Part shown: piece after piece, positions 44,432 to 53,454 of the stretch
Layout: each line of letters starts with the position of its first letter
Numbering within the stretch: position 1 is the first letter of the stretch
DNA from: Streptomyces cinnamoneus
GTDB lineage: Bacteria; Actinomycetota; Actinomycetes; Streptomycetales; Streptomycetaceae
Direction: 5' to 3'
Length of the DNA: 64,000 nucleotides
NCBI RefSeq assembly: GCF_014650495.1
Contig: NZ_BMVB01000008.1
Location: forward strand, 62,001-126,000
The notes under the pieces: model-generated
Told to the model about the DNA's origin: nothing
Seen by the model: the letters and a program-made list of their open reading frames with translations, nothing else
Databases searched by the model: none
Made by a program: the position numbers and the translations under genes

Positions 44432-45970
44432 GTGAGCGAGCGCCCCCTGAACGACGAGCACGGTGACAACGAATCCGGCGAACCCGGCGATAACGACCGG
44501 TTCGAGGAGATCGTCGAAGCCGAGACCGACCGCGACCCCGACCTGGCCGTGATCGAGGCCGGCAGCCGTACCCTGCGGGCCCAGGCCGGCCCCCCACAGG
44601 GCGACGGCGTGCCCGCCCGTCCGGAGGACCCCGAGGTGGACCGGGCGCTGCGCGAGGTGGAGACGGAGCTCGCGGGCCGCTGGGGCGAGACCAAGCTGGA
44701 CCCGTCGCTGGTCCGCATGGAAGCCCTGATGGACATCCTGGGCCAGCCGCAGCGCGCCTACCCCGCCATCCACATCACCGGCACCAACGGCAAGACCAGC
44801 ACCGCCCGCATGATCGAGGCCCTGCTGGCCGCCTTCGACCTGCGCACCGGCCGCTACACCAGCCCGCACGTGCAGTCCGTGACCGAGCGGATCAGCCTGG
44901 ACGGCGCCCCGATCTCCGCCGAGCGCTTCATCGAGACGTACCGGGACATCAAGCCCTACGTCGAGATGGTCGACGAGCGCGAGGACCACCGGATGTCCTT
45001 CTTCGAGGTCCTCACCGGCATGGCCTTCGCCGCCTTCGCGGACGCCCCCGTGGACGTGGCCGTCGTCGAGGTCGGCATGGGCGGCACGTGGGACGCGACG
45101 AACGTCGTCGACGGCACGGTCGCCGTGGTCACCCCCATCGCGCTCGACCACACCGACCGGCTCGGCTCCACGCCCGGCGACATCGCCACCGAGAAGGCCG
45201 GGATCATCAAGTCCGACGCCACCGTCGTGCTGGCCCAGCAGCCGGTCGACGCGGCGCAGGTGCTGCTCAAGCACTCCGTCGGGGTGGACGCCACGGTCGC
45301 CCGCGAGGGCATGGAGTTCGGCGTCGTCTCCCGCGAGGTCGCCGTCGGCGGCCAGCTGCTGACGCTGCGCGGCCTGGGCGGCGAGTACGAGGAGGTCTTC
45401 CTCCCGCTGTACGGCGCCCACCAGGCGCACAACGCCGCCGTCGCCCTGGCCGCGGTCGAGGCGTTCTTCGGCATCGGCTCCCAGCACGCCCGCATCCTCG
45501 ACCTCGACACCGTCCGCCGCGCCTTCGCCTCGGTCACCTCGCCGGGCCGCCTGGAGGTCGTGCGCCGCAGCCCCACCGTGGTGCTCGACGCCGCCCACAA
45601 CCCGGCCGGCGCCCGCGTCACCGCCGACGGCATCACCGAGGCGTTCGGCTTCAGCCGCCTCATCGGTGTCGTGGGCACCAGCGCCGACAAGGACGTGCGC
45701 GGCCTGCTGGAGGCGTTCGAGCCGATCTTCGCCGAGATCGTCGTCACCCGGAACTCCACCCCGCGCGCCATGGACGTCGACGAGCTCGCCGCCCTGGCCG
45801 TCGAGGTCTTCGGCAGCGAGCGGGTGCAGGTCGAGCCGCGCCTGGACGACGCCATCGAGGCCGCGATCACGCTCGCGGAGGAGGAGAGCGAGTACGCCGG
45901 CGCGGGCGTCCTCGTGACCGGTTCGGTGATCACGGTCGGCGAGGCCCGGCTGCTGCTGGGGAGGGGCTGA
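44432..45970 (+). CDS. folC: Bifunctional dihydrofolate synthase / folylpolyglutamate synthase
   Basis: A 512-aa Mur-ligase-like enzyme that adds glutamate to dihydropteroate and extends the glutamate tail of folates. ATP P-loop GTNGKT is at residues 117-122; the GMGGTWDATN and DHTDRLGSTPGDIATEKAGI regions (the latter given by position, about 240-260) and DAAHNPAG are the family signatures. An N-terminal acidic extension of about 70 residues is longer than in E. coli but common in Streptomyces. The GTG at 44432 fits the leaderless -10. DUF4233 begins 1 nt after the stop. Confidence 0.95.
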   Translation: MSERPLNDEHGDNESGEPGDNDRFEEIVEAETDRDPDLAVIEAGSRTLRAQAGPPQGDGVPARPEDPEVDRALREVETELAGRWGETKLDPSLVRMEALMDILGQPQRAYPAIHITGTNGKTSTARMIEALLAAFDLRTGRYTSPHVQSVTERISLDGAPISAERFIETYRDIKPYVEMVDEREDHRMSFFEVLTGMAFAAFADAPVDVAVVEVGMGGTWDATNVVDGTVAVVTPIALDHTDRLGSTPGDIATEKAGIIKSDATVVLAQQPVDAAQVLLKHSVGVDATVAREGMEFGVVSREVAVGGQLLTLRGLGGEYEEVFLPLYGAHQAHNAAVALAAVEAFFGIGSQHARILDLDTVRRAFASVTSPGRLEVVRRSPTVVLDAAHNPAGARVTADGITEAFGFSRLIGVVGTSADKDVRGLLEAFEPIFAEIVVTRNSTPRAMDVDELAALAVEVFGSERVQVEPRLDDAIEAAITLAEEESEYAGAGVLVTGSVITVGEARLLLGRG

Positions 45971-45971
45971 C

Positions 45972-46322
45972 ATGCGGACGCTCTGTGCAAGCACCCTGAT
46001 CGGTGAATTCTTCGTCATCGGCTTCGCGGGCCTGGTCGCCATGCAGACCTCCGACCTGTCCACGGGCACGGTCTGGGCCGTCAGCGGCAGCGCCATGGTG
46101 CTGAGCGTGCTGCTGTGCGGCATGCTCACCCGGCCCGGCGGCGTCCAGCTGGGCTGGCTGCTGCAGCTCGGCCTGATCGCCAGCGGCCTGGTCGTGCCGA
46201 TGATGTTCATCCTGGGCGTGGTGTTCGCCGGCCTGTGGTGGGCCTCGGTCCACTTCGGCCGCAAGGTCGACGAGGCCAAGGCCCGCTTCGCCGCCGCGGC
46301 CGCCGCGGCGGAGGCCCCGTAG
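45972..46322 (+). CDS. DUF4233 family membrane protein
   Basis: A 116-aa protein with four hydrophobic segments, MRTLCASTLIGEFFVIGFAG at the start and a basic C-terminal tail (FGRKVDEAKARF). It matches the DUF4233 family, which is regularly found directly after folC in actinobacteria, as here with a 1-nt gap. No function is established to my knowledge. Confidence 0.8.
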   Translation: MRTLCASTLIGEFFVIGFAGLVAMQTSDLSTGTVWAVSGSAMVLSVLLCGMLTRPGGVQLGWLLQLGLIASGLVVPMMFILGVVFAGLWWASVHFGRKVDEAKARFAAAAAAAEAP

Positions 46323-46343
46323 TCCCGTAGCCCCGTGGTCCGG

Positions 46344-46374
46344 TTGCCGGTGGGCGGGGGCGTCCCTGTACCCT
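46344..46374 (+). promoter_or_regulatory. Putative ndk promoter
   Basis: TTGCCG (46344-46349) and TACCCT (46369-46374) are spaced by 19 bp, which would give a leader of about 37 nt for ndk. Confidence 0.4.
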
Positions 46375-46417
46375 TCGCCCCACCGCAATCGTTCGCCTGC
46401 CTGCAAGGAGCCGCAGT

Positions 46418-46831
46418 ATGAGCCAGCGCACCCTCGTCCTTCTCAAGCCGGACGCGGTCCGCCGTCAGCTGACCGGCGAGATCATCGCCCGCATCGAGCG
46501 GAAGGCCGGCTGGACGATCAGCGCGCTGGAGCTGCGCACCCTGGACCGCGCCACGCTGGAGCAGCACTACGCCGAGCACGTCGGCCGCGACTTCTACGAG
46601 CCGCTCATGGGCTTCATGTCCTCGGGCCCGGTCGTCGCCATGGTCGTCGAGGGCGAGCGCGTCATCGAGGGCATCCGTGCGCTGGCCGGCCCGACCGACC
46701 CGATCGCGGCCGCTCCCGGCTCCATCCGCGGGGACTTCGGCACCATCACGCGCGAGAACCTCATCCACGCTTCGGACTCCCCGGAGTCCGCAGAGCGGGA
46801 AATCAAGATTTTCTTTCCCGGCCTCGCCTGA
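46418..46831 (+). CDS. ndk: Nucleoside diphosphate kinase
   Basis: A 137-aa NDK that equilibrates nucleoside di- and triphosphates through a phospho-histidine. The start TLVLLKPDAV and the active-site NLIHASDSPESAE with the catalytic His are the family signature. An AAGGAG ribosome site lies 10 nt upstream of the ATG. A strong terminator follows 30 bp after the stop. Confidence 0.97.
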   Translation: MSQRTLVLLKPDAVRRQLTGEIIARIERKAGWTISALELRTLDRATLEQHYAEHVGRDFYEPLMGFMSSGPVVAMVVEGERVIEGIRALAGPTDPIAAAPGSIRGDFGTITRENLIHASDSPESAEREIKIFFPGLA

Positions 46832-46860
46832 TACCTCATCAGGCGAACGCCCATTCTGAT

Positions 46861-46893
46861 CAAGGGCGACCGATTTCTTTTCGGTCGCCCTTG
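46861..46893 (+). terminator. Rho-independent terminator after ndk
   Basis: A perfect 13-bp stem (46861-46873 with 46881-46893) with a T-rich 7-nt loop follows the ndk stop closely. Confidence 0.9.
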
Positions 46894-47103
46894 GCATATG
46901 CGTGCCGAACGAGGGAACCTCTCACTCCGACACGACGTCACCATTACTGGGGCCAGCTCGTGTTCCGCCGACAATGGCGGAGGAACCCTCGCGCCGCGTT
47001 CGAGTGGGCGAGACTACGATGAAGCCTCGGCGCCCCGCAGCGCACCACACCTGCCGACCTCAAGTAAGCGATCGCTCAACCTGGGAAGGCCAGACGTATC
47101 CTC
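46894..47103 (+). other. mreB upstream region
   Basis: This 210-bp gap between the ndk terminator and mreB must hold the promoter(s) of the mre cluster. A TACGAT hexamer near 47014 is -10-like. No operator could be recognised. Confidence 0.35.
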
Positions 47104-48135
47104 ATGGGGAACAACATGTCGTTCATCGGCCGTGACATGGCAGTCGACCTCGGGACCGCCAACACGCTGGTTTACGTCAGAGGCCGCGGGATCGTTCTCA
47201 ACGAGCCGTCAGTCGTCGCGATCAATACCAACACCGGTGGGATCCTCGCGGTCGGTGCCGAGGCCAAGAAGATGATCGGCCGAACCCCGGGCAACATCGT
47301 TGCGGTCCGTCCGCTCAAGGACGGCGTGATCGCCGACTTCGAGATCACGGAGCGCATGCTCCGTTACTTCATCCTCAAAATCCACAAGCGCCGCTGGATG
47401 GCCCGCCCGCGCGTCGTGGTCTGCGTGCCCTCCGGCATCACCGGCGTCGAGCGCCGAGCCGTCATCGAGGCGTCCACCCAGGCCGGCGCCCGCCAGGTGC
47501 ACATCATCGAGGAGCCCATGGCCGCCGCCATCGGCTCGGGCCTGCCCGTCCACGAGGCCACCGGCAACATGGTCGTCGACATCGGCGGCGGCACCACCGA
47601 GGTCGCCGTGATCTCCCTCGGCGGCATCGTCACCGCGCAGTCCATCCGGGTCGCCGGTGACGAGCTGGACAACGCGATCATCCAGCACATCAAGAAGGAG
47701 TACAGCCTCCTCCTCGGTGAGCGCACCGCCGAGCAGATCAAGATCACCATCGGTTCGGCGTACGACCTGGAACAGGACGAGCACACCGAGATCCGTGGCC
47801 GGGACCTCGTGAGCGGCCTGCCCAAGACCGTGGTCATCTCCGCCGCCGAGGTCCGCAAGGCCATCGAGGAGCCCGTCAACTCCATCGTCGACGCCGTCAA
47901 GACGACCCTGGACAAGTGCCCGCCCGAGCTGTCGGGTGACGTCATGGACCGCGGCATCGTTCTCACCGGAGGCGGCGCCCTGCTGCGCGGCCTCGACGAG
48001 CGGCTGCGCCGCGAGACGGGCATGCCCATCCACATCGCCGAGGACCCGCTGGACTCCGTCGCCCTCGGCTCCGGCAAGTGCGTCGAGGAGTTCGAGGCCC
48101 TCCAGCAGGTCCTCGACGCCCAGCCGCGCCGGTGA
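47104..48135 (+). CDS. mreB: Rod-shape/actin-like protein MreB
   Basis: A 343-aa bacterial actin. The nucleotide-binding motifs are the start [19 protein letters not shown] (residues about 11-29), the phosphate-2 loop [13 protein letters not shown], and the adenosine motif [10 protein letters not shown]. In Streptomyces MreB is needed for spore wall synthesis rather than hyphal tip growth. It begins at ATG 47104; a second ATG four codons later is possible. It heads the mreBCD-pbp2-rodA cluster. Confidence 0.97.
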   Translation: MGNNMSFIGRDMAVDLGTANTLVYVRGRGIVLNEPSVVAINTNTGGILAVGAEAKKMIGRTPGNIVAVRPLKDGVIADFEITERMLRYFILKIHKRRWMARPRVVVCVPSGITGVERRAVIEASTQAGARQVHIIEEPMAAAIGSGLPVHEATGNMVVDIGGGTTEVAVISLGGIVTAQSIRVAGDELDNAIIQHIKKEYSLLLGERTAEQIKITIGSAYDLEQDEHTEIRGRDLVSGLPKTVVISAAEVRKAIEEPVNSIVDAVKTTLDKCPPELSGDVMDRGIVLTGGGALLRGLDERLRRETGMPIHIAEDPLDSVALGSGKCVEEFEALQQVLDAQPRR

Positions 48136-48279
48136 CGGCACGGCGCCGCGCACCCCGTGGCGCCCCGGCCCCCCGGCGGGCCGAAGCCGCCGAAACAACC
48201 TGATATACAGGCAGAACGCTCCCGATGACCGTCCGGACCCGCAGCCCGGCGGTCCGACGAGAAGGGCACGCCGCCGCAC

Positions 48280-49212
48280 GTGAGGGACACACGAGAGAGC
48301 CGGCTGCTGCTGGTGCTGTTGATCGCGATCGCGTTCGCGTTGATCACGGTCGACATCCGCGGCGGTGAGCAGTCCCCGCTCGACGGCGTGCGGCACGCCG
48401 CCGCCTCGGCCTTCGGACCGGTGGAGGAGGGGGTGGCCGCGGCCGTCGACCCCGTCGGCGACGCCATCGCCGCCGTCCGCGACTCCGGCGACCGCAGCGA
48501 CCGCATCAGCAAGCTGGAGCGCGAGAACACCGCCCTCAAGCAGAAGCTCGGCAGCGACGTCCGCAACCGCGGCCGGCTCCGCGAGCTCGACGCGATGCTC
48601 AAGACCGCCGGCCGCGGCCAGTACGGCATCAAGGGCGCCCAGGTCATCGCCATAGGAGCCGCGCAGGGCTTCTCCTGGACCGTCACCCTCGACATCGGCA
48701 GCAACGACGGCATCAAGCGCGACATGACCGTGCTCAACGGCGACGGCCTCGTCGGCCGCGTCACCACCGTCGGCCCCACGACCGCCACCGTCCTGCTCGC
48801 CAGCGACCCCAAGTTCACCGTGGGCACCCGGATGGAGAAGACCGGCGAGATCGGCTTCGCCGGCGGCCAGGGCGACCGCTCGCTGCGCGTGGAGCTGCTC
48901 AACGGCAAGGCCGTCGTCCACGAGGGCGACCGCCTCGTCACCTTCGGCTCCAGCAAGGACAAGCCCTTCGTCCCCGGCGTCCCCGTCGGCGAGGTCTCCC
49001 GCGTCGAGCCCGCCGGTGGCGGCCTGACCCGCACCCTGCAGGTCCGCCCCTTCGTCGGCTTCAGCAAGCTCGACCTCGTCGGCGTCGTCGTCGAAGCGCC
49101 CCGCGAGGACCCCCGCGACAGCGTCCTGCCGCCCAAGCCCGAGGCCCCCAAGCCCGCCCCCACCGTGACCGTGACCGTCACCCCCTCCCCGAGCGCCAAG
49201 CCCCAGGACTGA
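48280..49212 (+). CDS. mreC: Rod-shape-determining protein MreC
   Basis: A 310-aa bitopic protein with one N-terminal membrane helix (residues about 8-24), a coiled coil (about 68-88, RISKLERENTALKQKL), a beta-rich external MreC domain and a Pro/Thr-rich C-terminal tail. It links MreB and MreD to the penicillin-binding protein outside the membrane. The start is GTG 48280. mreD begins 3 nt after the stop, so they are coupled. Confidence 0.95.
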   Translation: MRDTRESRLLLVLLIAIAFALITVDIRGGEQSPLDGVRHAAASAFGPVEEGVAAAVDPVGDAIAAVRDSGDRSDRISKLERENTALKQKLGSDVRNRGRLRELDAMLKTAGRGQYGIKGAQVIAIGAAQGFSWTVTLDIGSNDGIKRDMTVLNGDGLVGRVTTVGPTTATVLLASDPKFTVGTRMEKTGEIGFAGGQGDRSLRVELLNGKAVVHEGDRLVTFGSSKDKPFVPGVPVGEVSRVEPAGGGLTRTLQVRPFVGFSKLDLVGVVVEAPREDPRDSVLPPKPEAPKPAPTVTVTVTPSPSAKPQD

Positions 49213-49215
49213 CCG

Positions 49216-49917
49216 ATGCGCCTCAACCGGATCCTGCTCTCGACCGCGTTCGTGGTGGTGGCCCTCGTCGTACAGGTGAGCGTCTTCGCCCGGCTCCACC
49301 TCCCCGGCGCCGTCCCCGACCTCCTCCTGCTCGTCGTCGTCGGCCTCGCCCTCGTCCACGGGCACACCGCCGGCGCCCTCATCGGCTTCGGCGCCGGCCT
49401 GCTCGCCGACATCGCGCCCCCCGCCGACCACGCCACCGGCCGCTACGCCCTCGTCCTGTGCGTGATCGGCTATCTCGTCGGCCTCGCCCGGCCCGACAAG
49501 GGCCAACTCCGCTCGGCCACCGTGCCCATGGTCGCCGTCGTCGGCGCGGCCATCGCCTCCACCCTGCTCTACGCGGGCGTCGGCGCCCTCGTCGGCGACA
49601 CCGCCGCCCGGCACGTCGGCCTCAGCGGCCTGGTCTTCACCGCCGCCCTCTACGACCTGCTGCTCGCCCCCTTCACCGTGCCGCTGATCATGGCCGCGGC
49701 CCGGCGCACCACGGGCGACCCGCTCACCGGGGACGGCACCGCCACCGCCGGCGGCGAGGGCGCCTACCGGCGGACGACCGCCGGCAGCTTCCGGACCGGC
49801 CGGATGAACCGCAAGGGCCGGCTCGGCGGACGCAAGAGCCGCATCGGCGTCCAGAGCACCAGCCTGCTCGCCAGGCCCGGGAGGAAGCAGCGGCTCAAGG
49901 GGGTCAAGCGGCTTTGA
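49216..49917 (+). CDS. mreD: Rod-shape-determining protein MreD
   Basis: A 233-aa protein with about five membrane segments in the first 175 residues, as in MreD, followed by a basic cytoplasmic tail of about 55 residues (rich in Arg/Lys/Gly) that is longer than in rod-shaped bacteria. It works with MreC in the wall-synthesis complex. Its position between mreC and pbp2 fixes the identity. Confidence 0.92.
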   Translation: MRLNRILLSTAFVVVALVVQVSVFARLHLPGAVPDLLLLVVVGLALVHGHTAGALIGFGAGLLADIAPPADHATGRYALVLCVIGYLVGLARPDKGQLRSATVPMVAVVGAAIASTLLYAGVGALVGDTAARHVGLSGLVFTAALYDLLLAPFTVPLIMAAARRTTGDPLTGDGTATAGGEGAYRRTTAGSFRTGRMNRKGRLGGRKSRIGVQSTSLLARPGRKQRLKGVKRL

Positions 49918-49978
49918 GGACTGCACTCTTCCGAGGGGCGGCCACCGCCCCCGCACCCGGACGCGCAGGGAGCACCGC

Positions 49979-52207
49979 GTGAGCAACCTCCCCGAGACCG
50001 GACGCACCTCGCGCATCACGATCCGGCTGGTCGTCATCCAGATCCTGGTCTTCTCGCTGCTGCTCACCCTGGGCGGCCGCCTGTGGTACCTGCAGATCCG
50101 CAACGGCGACCAGTACACCGCCGAGGCCGCCGACAACCACATCCAGCAGGTCGTCGCCCCCGCCACCCGCGGCTCGATCCTCGACGCCCGCGGCGTGCCG
50201 CTCGCGGACAACGAGACCCGGCTCGTCGTCTCCGCCAGCCGCACGGACCTGATGAAGATAAAGGACAGGGGCAAGACCGTCCTGGCCCGTCTCGCCGGTG
50301 TCCTGGGCCTCAAGCCGGAGGACGTCGCCGCCAAGGTCCGGCTGTGCGACGCCAAGACTCCCAAGCCCTGCTGGGCCGGTTCGCCCTATCAGCCCATCCC
50401 CATCACCGACGAGGCCACCACCCAGCAGGCCCTGCAGATCCGCGAGCGGCAGGAGGACTTCCCCGGCATCACCGCCGAGCCCACCGCCGTACGCCGCTAC
50501 GCCGGGCCCGGCGGCTCGAACACCGCCCAGGTCCTCGGCTACCTCTCGCCCGTCAGCGACGAGGAGATCGCCAAGGCCAAGAACGGCCGCTCCCCCCTGC
50601 TGCGCTCCGACCAGGTCGGCCGCTCCGGCATAGAGCGGCAGTACGACACCGAGCTGCGCGGCAAGGCCGGCGTGACCCGCTACGAGGTCGACAACCTCGG
50701 CCGCGTCATCGGCAAGGCCAAGAGCGACAAGGCCGTGCCCGGCGCGGCCGTCGTCACCAGCATCGACGCCCGCGTGCAGGCCATAGCGGAACGGGAACTG
50801 GACCAGGCGATGAAGGACGCCCGCAAGGAGATCGACCGCAACACCGGCGTCCCCTACAAGGCCGACGCCGGCGCCGTCGTGGTGATGGAGTCCAAGACCG
50901 GCCGGGTGGTCGCCATGGCCTCCAACCCCACCTACGACCCCAACGCCTGGGTCGGCGGCATCTCCGGCAAGGACTACAAGGAACTCACGGGCAAGGACTC
51001 CAACTACCCGCTGCTCAACCGCGCCATCCAGGGGCAGGCCGCCCCCGGCTCCATCTTCAAGGTCATCACCACCACGGCCGCCGTCAACGCCGGGTACGCC
51101 TTCGACGACGGCTACAACTGTTCGAGCTCGTACAACATCGGCGGCCAGGTCTTCAAGAACTTCGAGTCCCAGAGCCACGGCTCCATCAACCTCGGCCGGG
51201 CGCTGGAGGTCTCCTGCGACACCGTTTTCTACGACCTGGCCTACCGGCAGTGGCAGAAGGACGGCGGCAACAAGCCCAAGAACCCCGCCGACTGGTTCTA
51301 CAAGACCGCCCACCAGTTCGGCCTCGCCAAGGAGACCGGCATCGACCTCCCCAACGAGGTCCGCGGCCGCGTCCCCGACCGCGAGTGGAAGAAGAAGTAC
51401 TGGGAGGCCAACAAGGACACCTGGTGCAAGCAGGGGGACAAGGACGACAGCTACGCCGGGAAGATCGCCAAGGAGAACTGCGAGTCCGGCATGCGCATGC
51501 GCGCCGGTGACTCCGTCAACTACTCCATCGGCCAGGGCGACACCCTCGTGACCCCCATCCAGATGGCCACCATCTACGCCGCCATCAGCAACGGCGGCAC
51601 CCTCTACAACCCCACCGTCGGTAAGGCCGTCATCAGCAGCGACGGCAAGGAGATCCGCGAGATCAAGCCGACCTCCCACGGCAGGCTGCCCTTCAAGGGC
51701 AGGACCCGCGACCAGATCGACGCGGCCCTCGCCGGCGTCGCCACCCGCGGCACCGCCGCCTGGCGGTTCCAGGGGTGGCCGCAGAACGAGATCCCCATGC
51801 ACGCCAAGACCGGCACCGCCGAGGTCTACGGCAAGCAGACCACGTCCTGGTTCGCCACCTACACCGCCGACTACACGATCGTCATGACGATCTCCCAGGG
51901 CGGCACCGGCTCCGGCGCCTCCGGCCCCGCCGTGCGCAAGATCTACAACGGCCTCTACGGCGTCGACGACAAGGGCAAGATCGACGAGAAGAAGGCCCTC
52001 CTGCCGCACCCCCAGACCGGGCTGCCGAAGATCGAGAAGGACGGCACCATCGAGGCCCAGCCCATCGCCTCGCCCCCGCCCAGCCCCTCCGGCTCCGCGT
52101 CCGACAGCCCCTCGGCGTCCGCCTCGGACGGCTCCTCGGCCCCGCCCTCGGACGGACCGCCCTCGCCGGAGCAGTCCCCGTCCCGGAAGGAGGACGAGGA
52201 CCGGTGA
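49979..52207 (+). CDS. mrdA: Penicillin-binding protein 2 (class B transpeptidase)
   Basis: A 742-aa class B PBP that cross-links peptidoglycan for the Mre system. It has an N-terminal membrane helix (residues about 15-37), a dimerisation domain, and a transpeptidase domain with Ser358-x-x-Lys361 (GSIFK), the SxD motif Ser412-Cys-Asp (usual for PBP2) and KTGT at 610-613. The tail of about 60 residues is Ser/Pro-rich. The GTG at 49979 follows AGGGAG. The stop overlaps the rodA start (GTGA). Confidence 0.95.
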   Translation: MSNLPETGRTSRITIRLVVIQILVFSLLLTLGGRLWYLQIRNGDQYTAEAADNHIQQVVAPATRGSILDARGVPLADNETRLVVSASRTDLMKIKDRGKTVLARLAGVLGLKPEDVAAKVRLCDAKTPKPCWAGSPYQPIPITDEATTQQALQIRERQEDFPGITAEPTAVRRYAGPGGSNTAQVLGYLSPVSDEEIAKAKNGRSPLLRSDQVGRSGIERQYDTELRGKAGVTRYEVDNLGRVIGKAKSDKAVPGAAVVTSIDARVQAIAERELDQAMKDARKEIDRNTGVPYKADAGAVVVMESKTGRVVAMASNPTYDPNAWVGGISGKDYKELTGKDSNYPLLNRAIQGQAAPGSIFKVITTTAAVNAGYAFDDGYNCSSSYNIGGQVFKNFESQSHGSINLGRALEVSCDTVFYDLAYRQWQKDGGNKPKNPADWFYKTAHQFGLAKETGIDLPNEVRGRVPDREWKKKYWEANKDTWCKQGDKDDSYAGKIAKENCESGMRMRAGDSVNYSIGQGDTLVTPIQMATIYAAISNGGTLYNPTVGKAVISSDGKEIREIKPTSHGRLPFKGRTRDQIDAALAGVATRGTAAWRFQGWPQNEIPMHAKTGTAEVYGKQTTSWFATYTADYTIVMTISQGGTGSGASGPAVRKIYNGLYGVDDKGKIDEKKALLPHPQTGLPKIEKDGTIEAQPIASPPPSPSGSASDSPSASASDGSSAPPSDGPPSPEQSPSRKEDEDR

Positions 52208-53403
52208 GTACCGCCGGCGGCTACCGCGTCCGCCGATTCACCCCCGAGCGCGGCACCTGGTCCCGGCTCACCGCCCGCGACTCCGTGCTGCGCCGCCTCG
52301 ACTGGGTCATGCTGCTCGCGGCCCTGGCCCTGTCCGCCATCGGCACCCTGCTCGTCTACTCCGCCACCCGCAACCGCACCGAGCTCAACCAGGGCGATCC
52401 CTACTACTTCCTGCTCCGCAACATCCTCAACACCGGCATCGGCCTCGCCCTCGCGCTCGGCGCGGTCTGGGTCGGCCACCGGGCGCTGCGCGGCGCCGTG
52501 CCGATCCTCTACGGCATCTCCGTGCTCTTCGTCCTGGCCGTGCTCACCCCGCTCGGCGCCACCATCAACGGCGCCCGCTCCTGGATCCAGCTCGGCGGCG
52601 GCTTCTCCATCCAGCCGTCCGAGTTCACGAAGATCACCATCATCCTGGGCATGGCCATGCTGCTGGCCGGCAAGGTCGACGCCGGAGACCGGCGCCAGCC
52701 CGACCACCGCACCGTCATGGAGGCCCTCGGCCTCGCCGCCCTGCCCATCGTGATCATCCTGCTGATGCCCGACCTCGGCTCGGTCATGGTCCTGGTGATC
52801 ATCGTGCTCGCCGCGCTGCTGGCCTCCGGCGCCTCCAACCGCTGGATCGTCGGCCTCGTCGGAACGGGCGTCATCGGCTGCGTCCTCGTCTGGCAGCTCG
52901 GCGTCCTCGACGAGTACCAGATCAACCGCTTCGCCGCGTTCGCCAACCCCGCCCTCGATCCCGCCGGCGTCGGCTACAACACCAACCAGGCCCGCATCGC
53001 CATCGGCTCGGGCGGCCTCACGGGCTCCGGCCTCTTCCACGGCTCCCAGACCACCGGCCAGTTCGTCCCCGAACAGCAGACCGACTTCATCTTCACCGTG
53101 GCCGGCGAGGAACTCGGCTTCGTCGGCGCCGGCGCCATCATCTTCCTGCTCGGCGTCGTCCTCTGGCGCGCCTGCCGCATCGCCCGCGAGACCACCGAGC
53201 TCTACGGAACGATCGTGGCGGCCGGCATCATCTCCTGGTTCGCGTTCCAGAGCTTCGAGAACATCGGCATGACGCTCGGCATCATGCCCGTCACCGGGCT
53301 CCCGCTGCCGTTCGTCTCCTACGGAGGCTCGTCGATGTTCGCGGCGTGGATAGCGGTCGGACTCCTCCAGTCGATCAAGGCACAGCGCCCGATGTCCGCC
53401 TAG
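52204..53403 (+). CDS. rodA: RodA-family lipid II polymerase (SEDS)
   Basis: A 399-aa SEDS protein with ten membrane segments that polymerises lipid II into glycan strands, working with the PBP2 encoded just upstream. Conserved segments include NGARSWIQLGGGFSIQPSEF (residues about 121-140), LMPDLGSVMV with the catalytic-site Asp, AGEELGF, and the end PFVSYGGSSM. The GTG at 52204 overlaps the pbp2 stop, so the pair is translationally coupled. Confidence 0.96.
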   Translation: MSTAGGYRVRRFTPERGTWSRLTARDSVLRRLDWVMLLAALALSAIGTLLVYSATRNRTELNQGDPYYFLLRNILNTGIGLALALGAVWVGHRALRGAVPILYGISVLFVLAVLTPLGATINGARSWIQLGGGFSIQPSEFTKITIILGMAMLLAGKVDAGDRRQPDHRTVMEALGLAALPIVIILLMPDLGSVMVLVIIVLAALLASGASNRWIVGLVGTGVIGCVLVWQLGVLDEYQINRFAAFANPALDPAGVGYNTNQARIAIGSGGLTGSGLFHGSQTTGQFVPEQQTDFIFTVAGEELGFVGAGAIIFLLGVVLWRACRIARETTELYGTIVAAGIISWFAFQSFENIGMTLGIMPVTGLPLPFVSYGGSSMFAAWIAVGLLQSIKAQRPMSA

Positions 53404-53441
53404 GACGCGAAATCGCCCTGGTCGGCCCGGCGACCGCGCAC

Positions 53442-53447
53442 TAGATT
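53442..53447 (+). promoter_or_regulatory. -10 element for leaderless CYTH-CHAD transcript
   Basis: TAGATT is followed by 7 nt and the ATG at 53455, with no ribosome site between. Confidence 0.5.
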
Positions 53448-53454
53448 CGGCGTC

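Noticed and set aside
44324..46897. Long minus-strand open frame opposite folC and ndk
   Set aside because: It spans several real genes and their gaps and shows no protein features.
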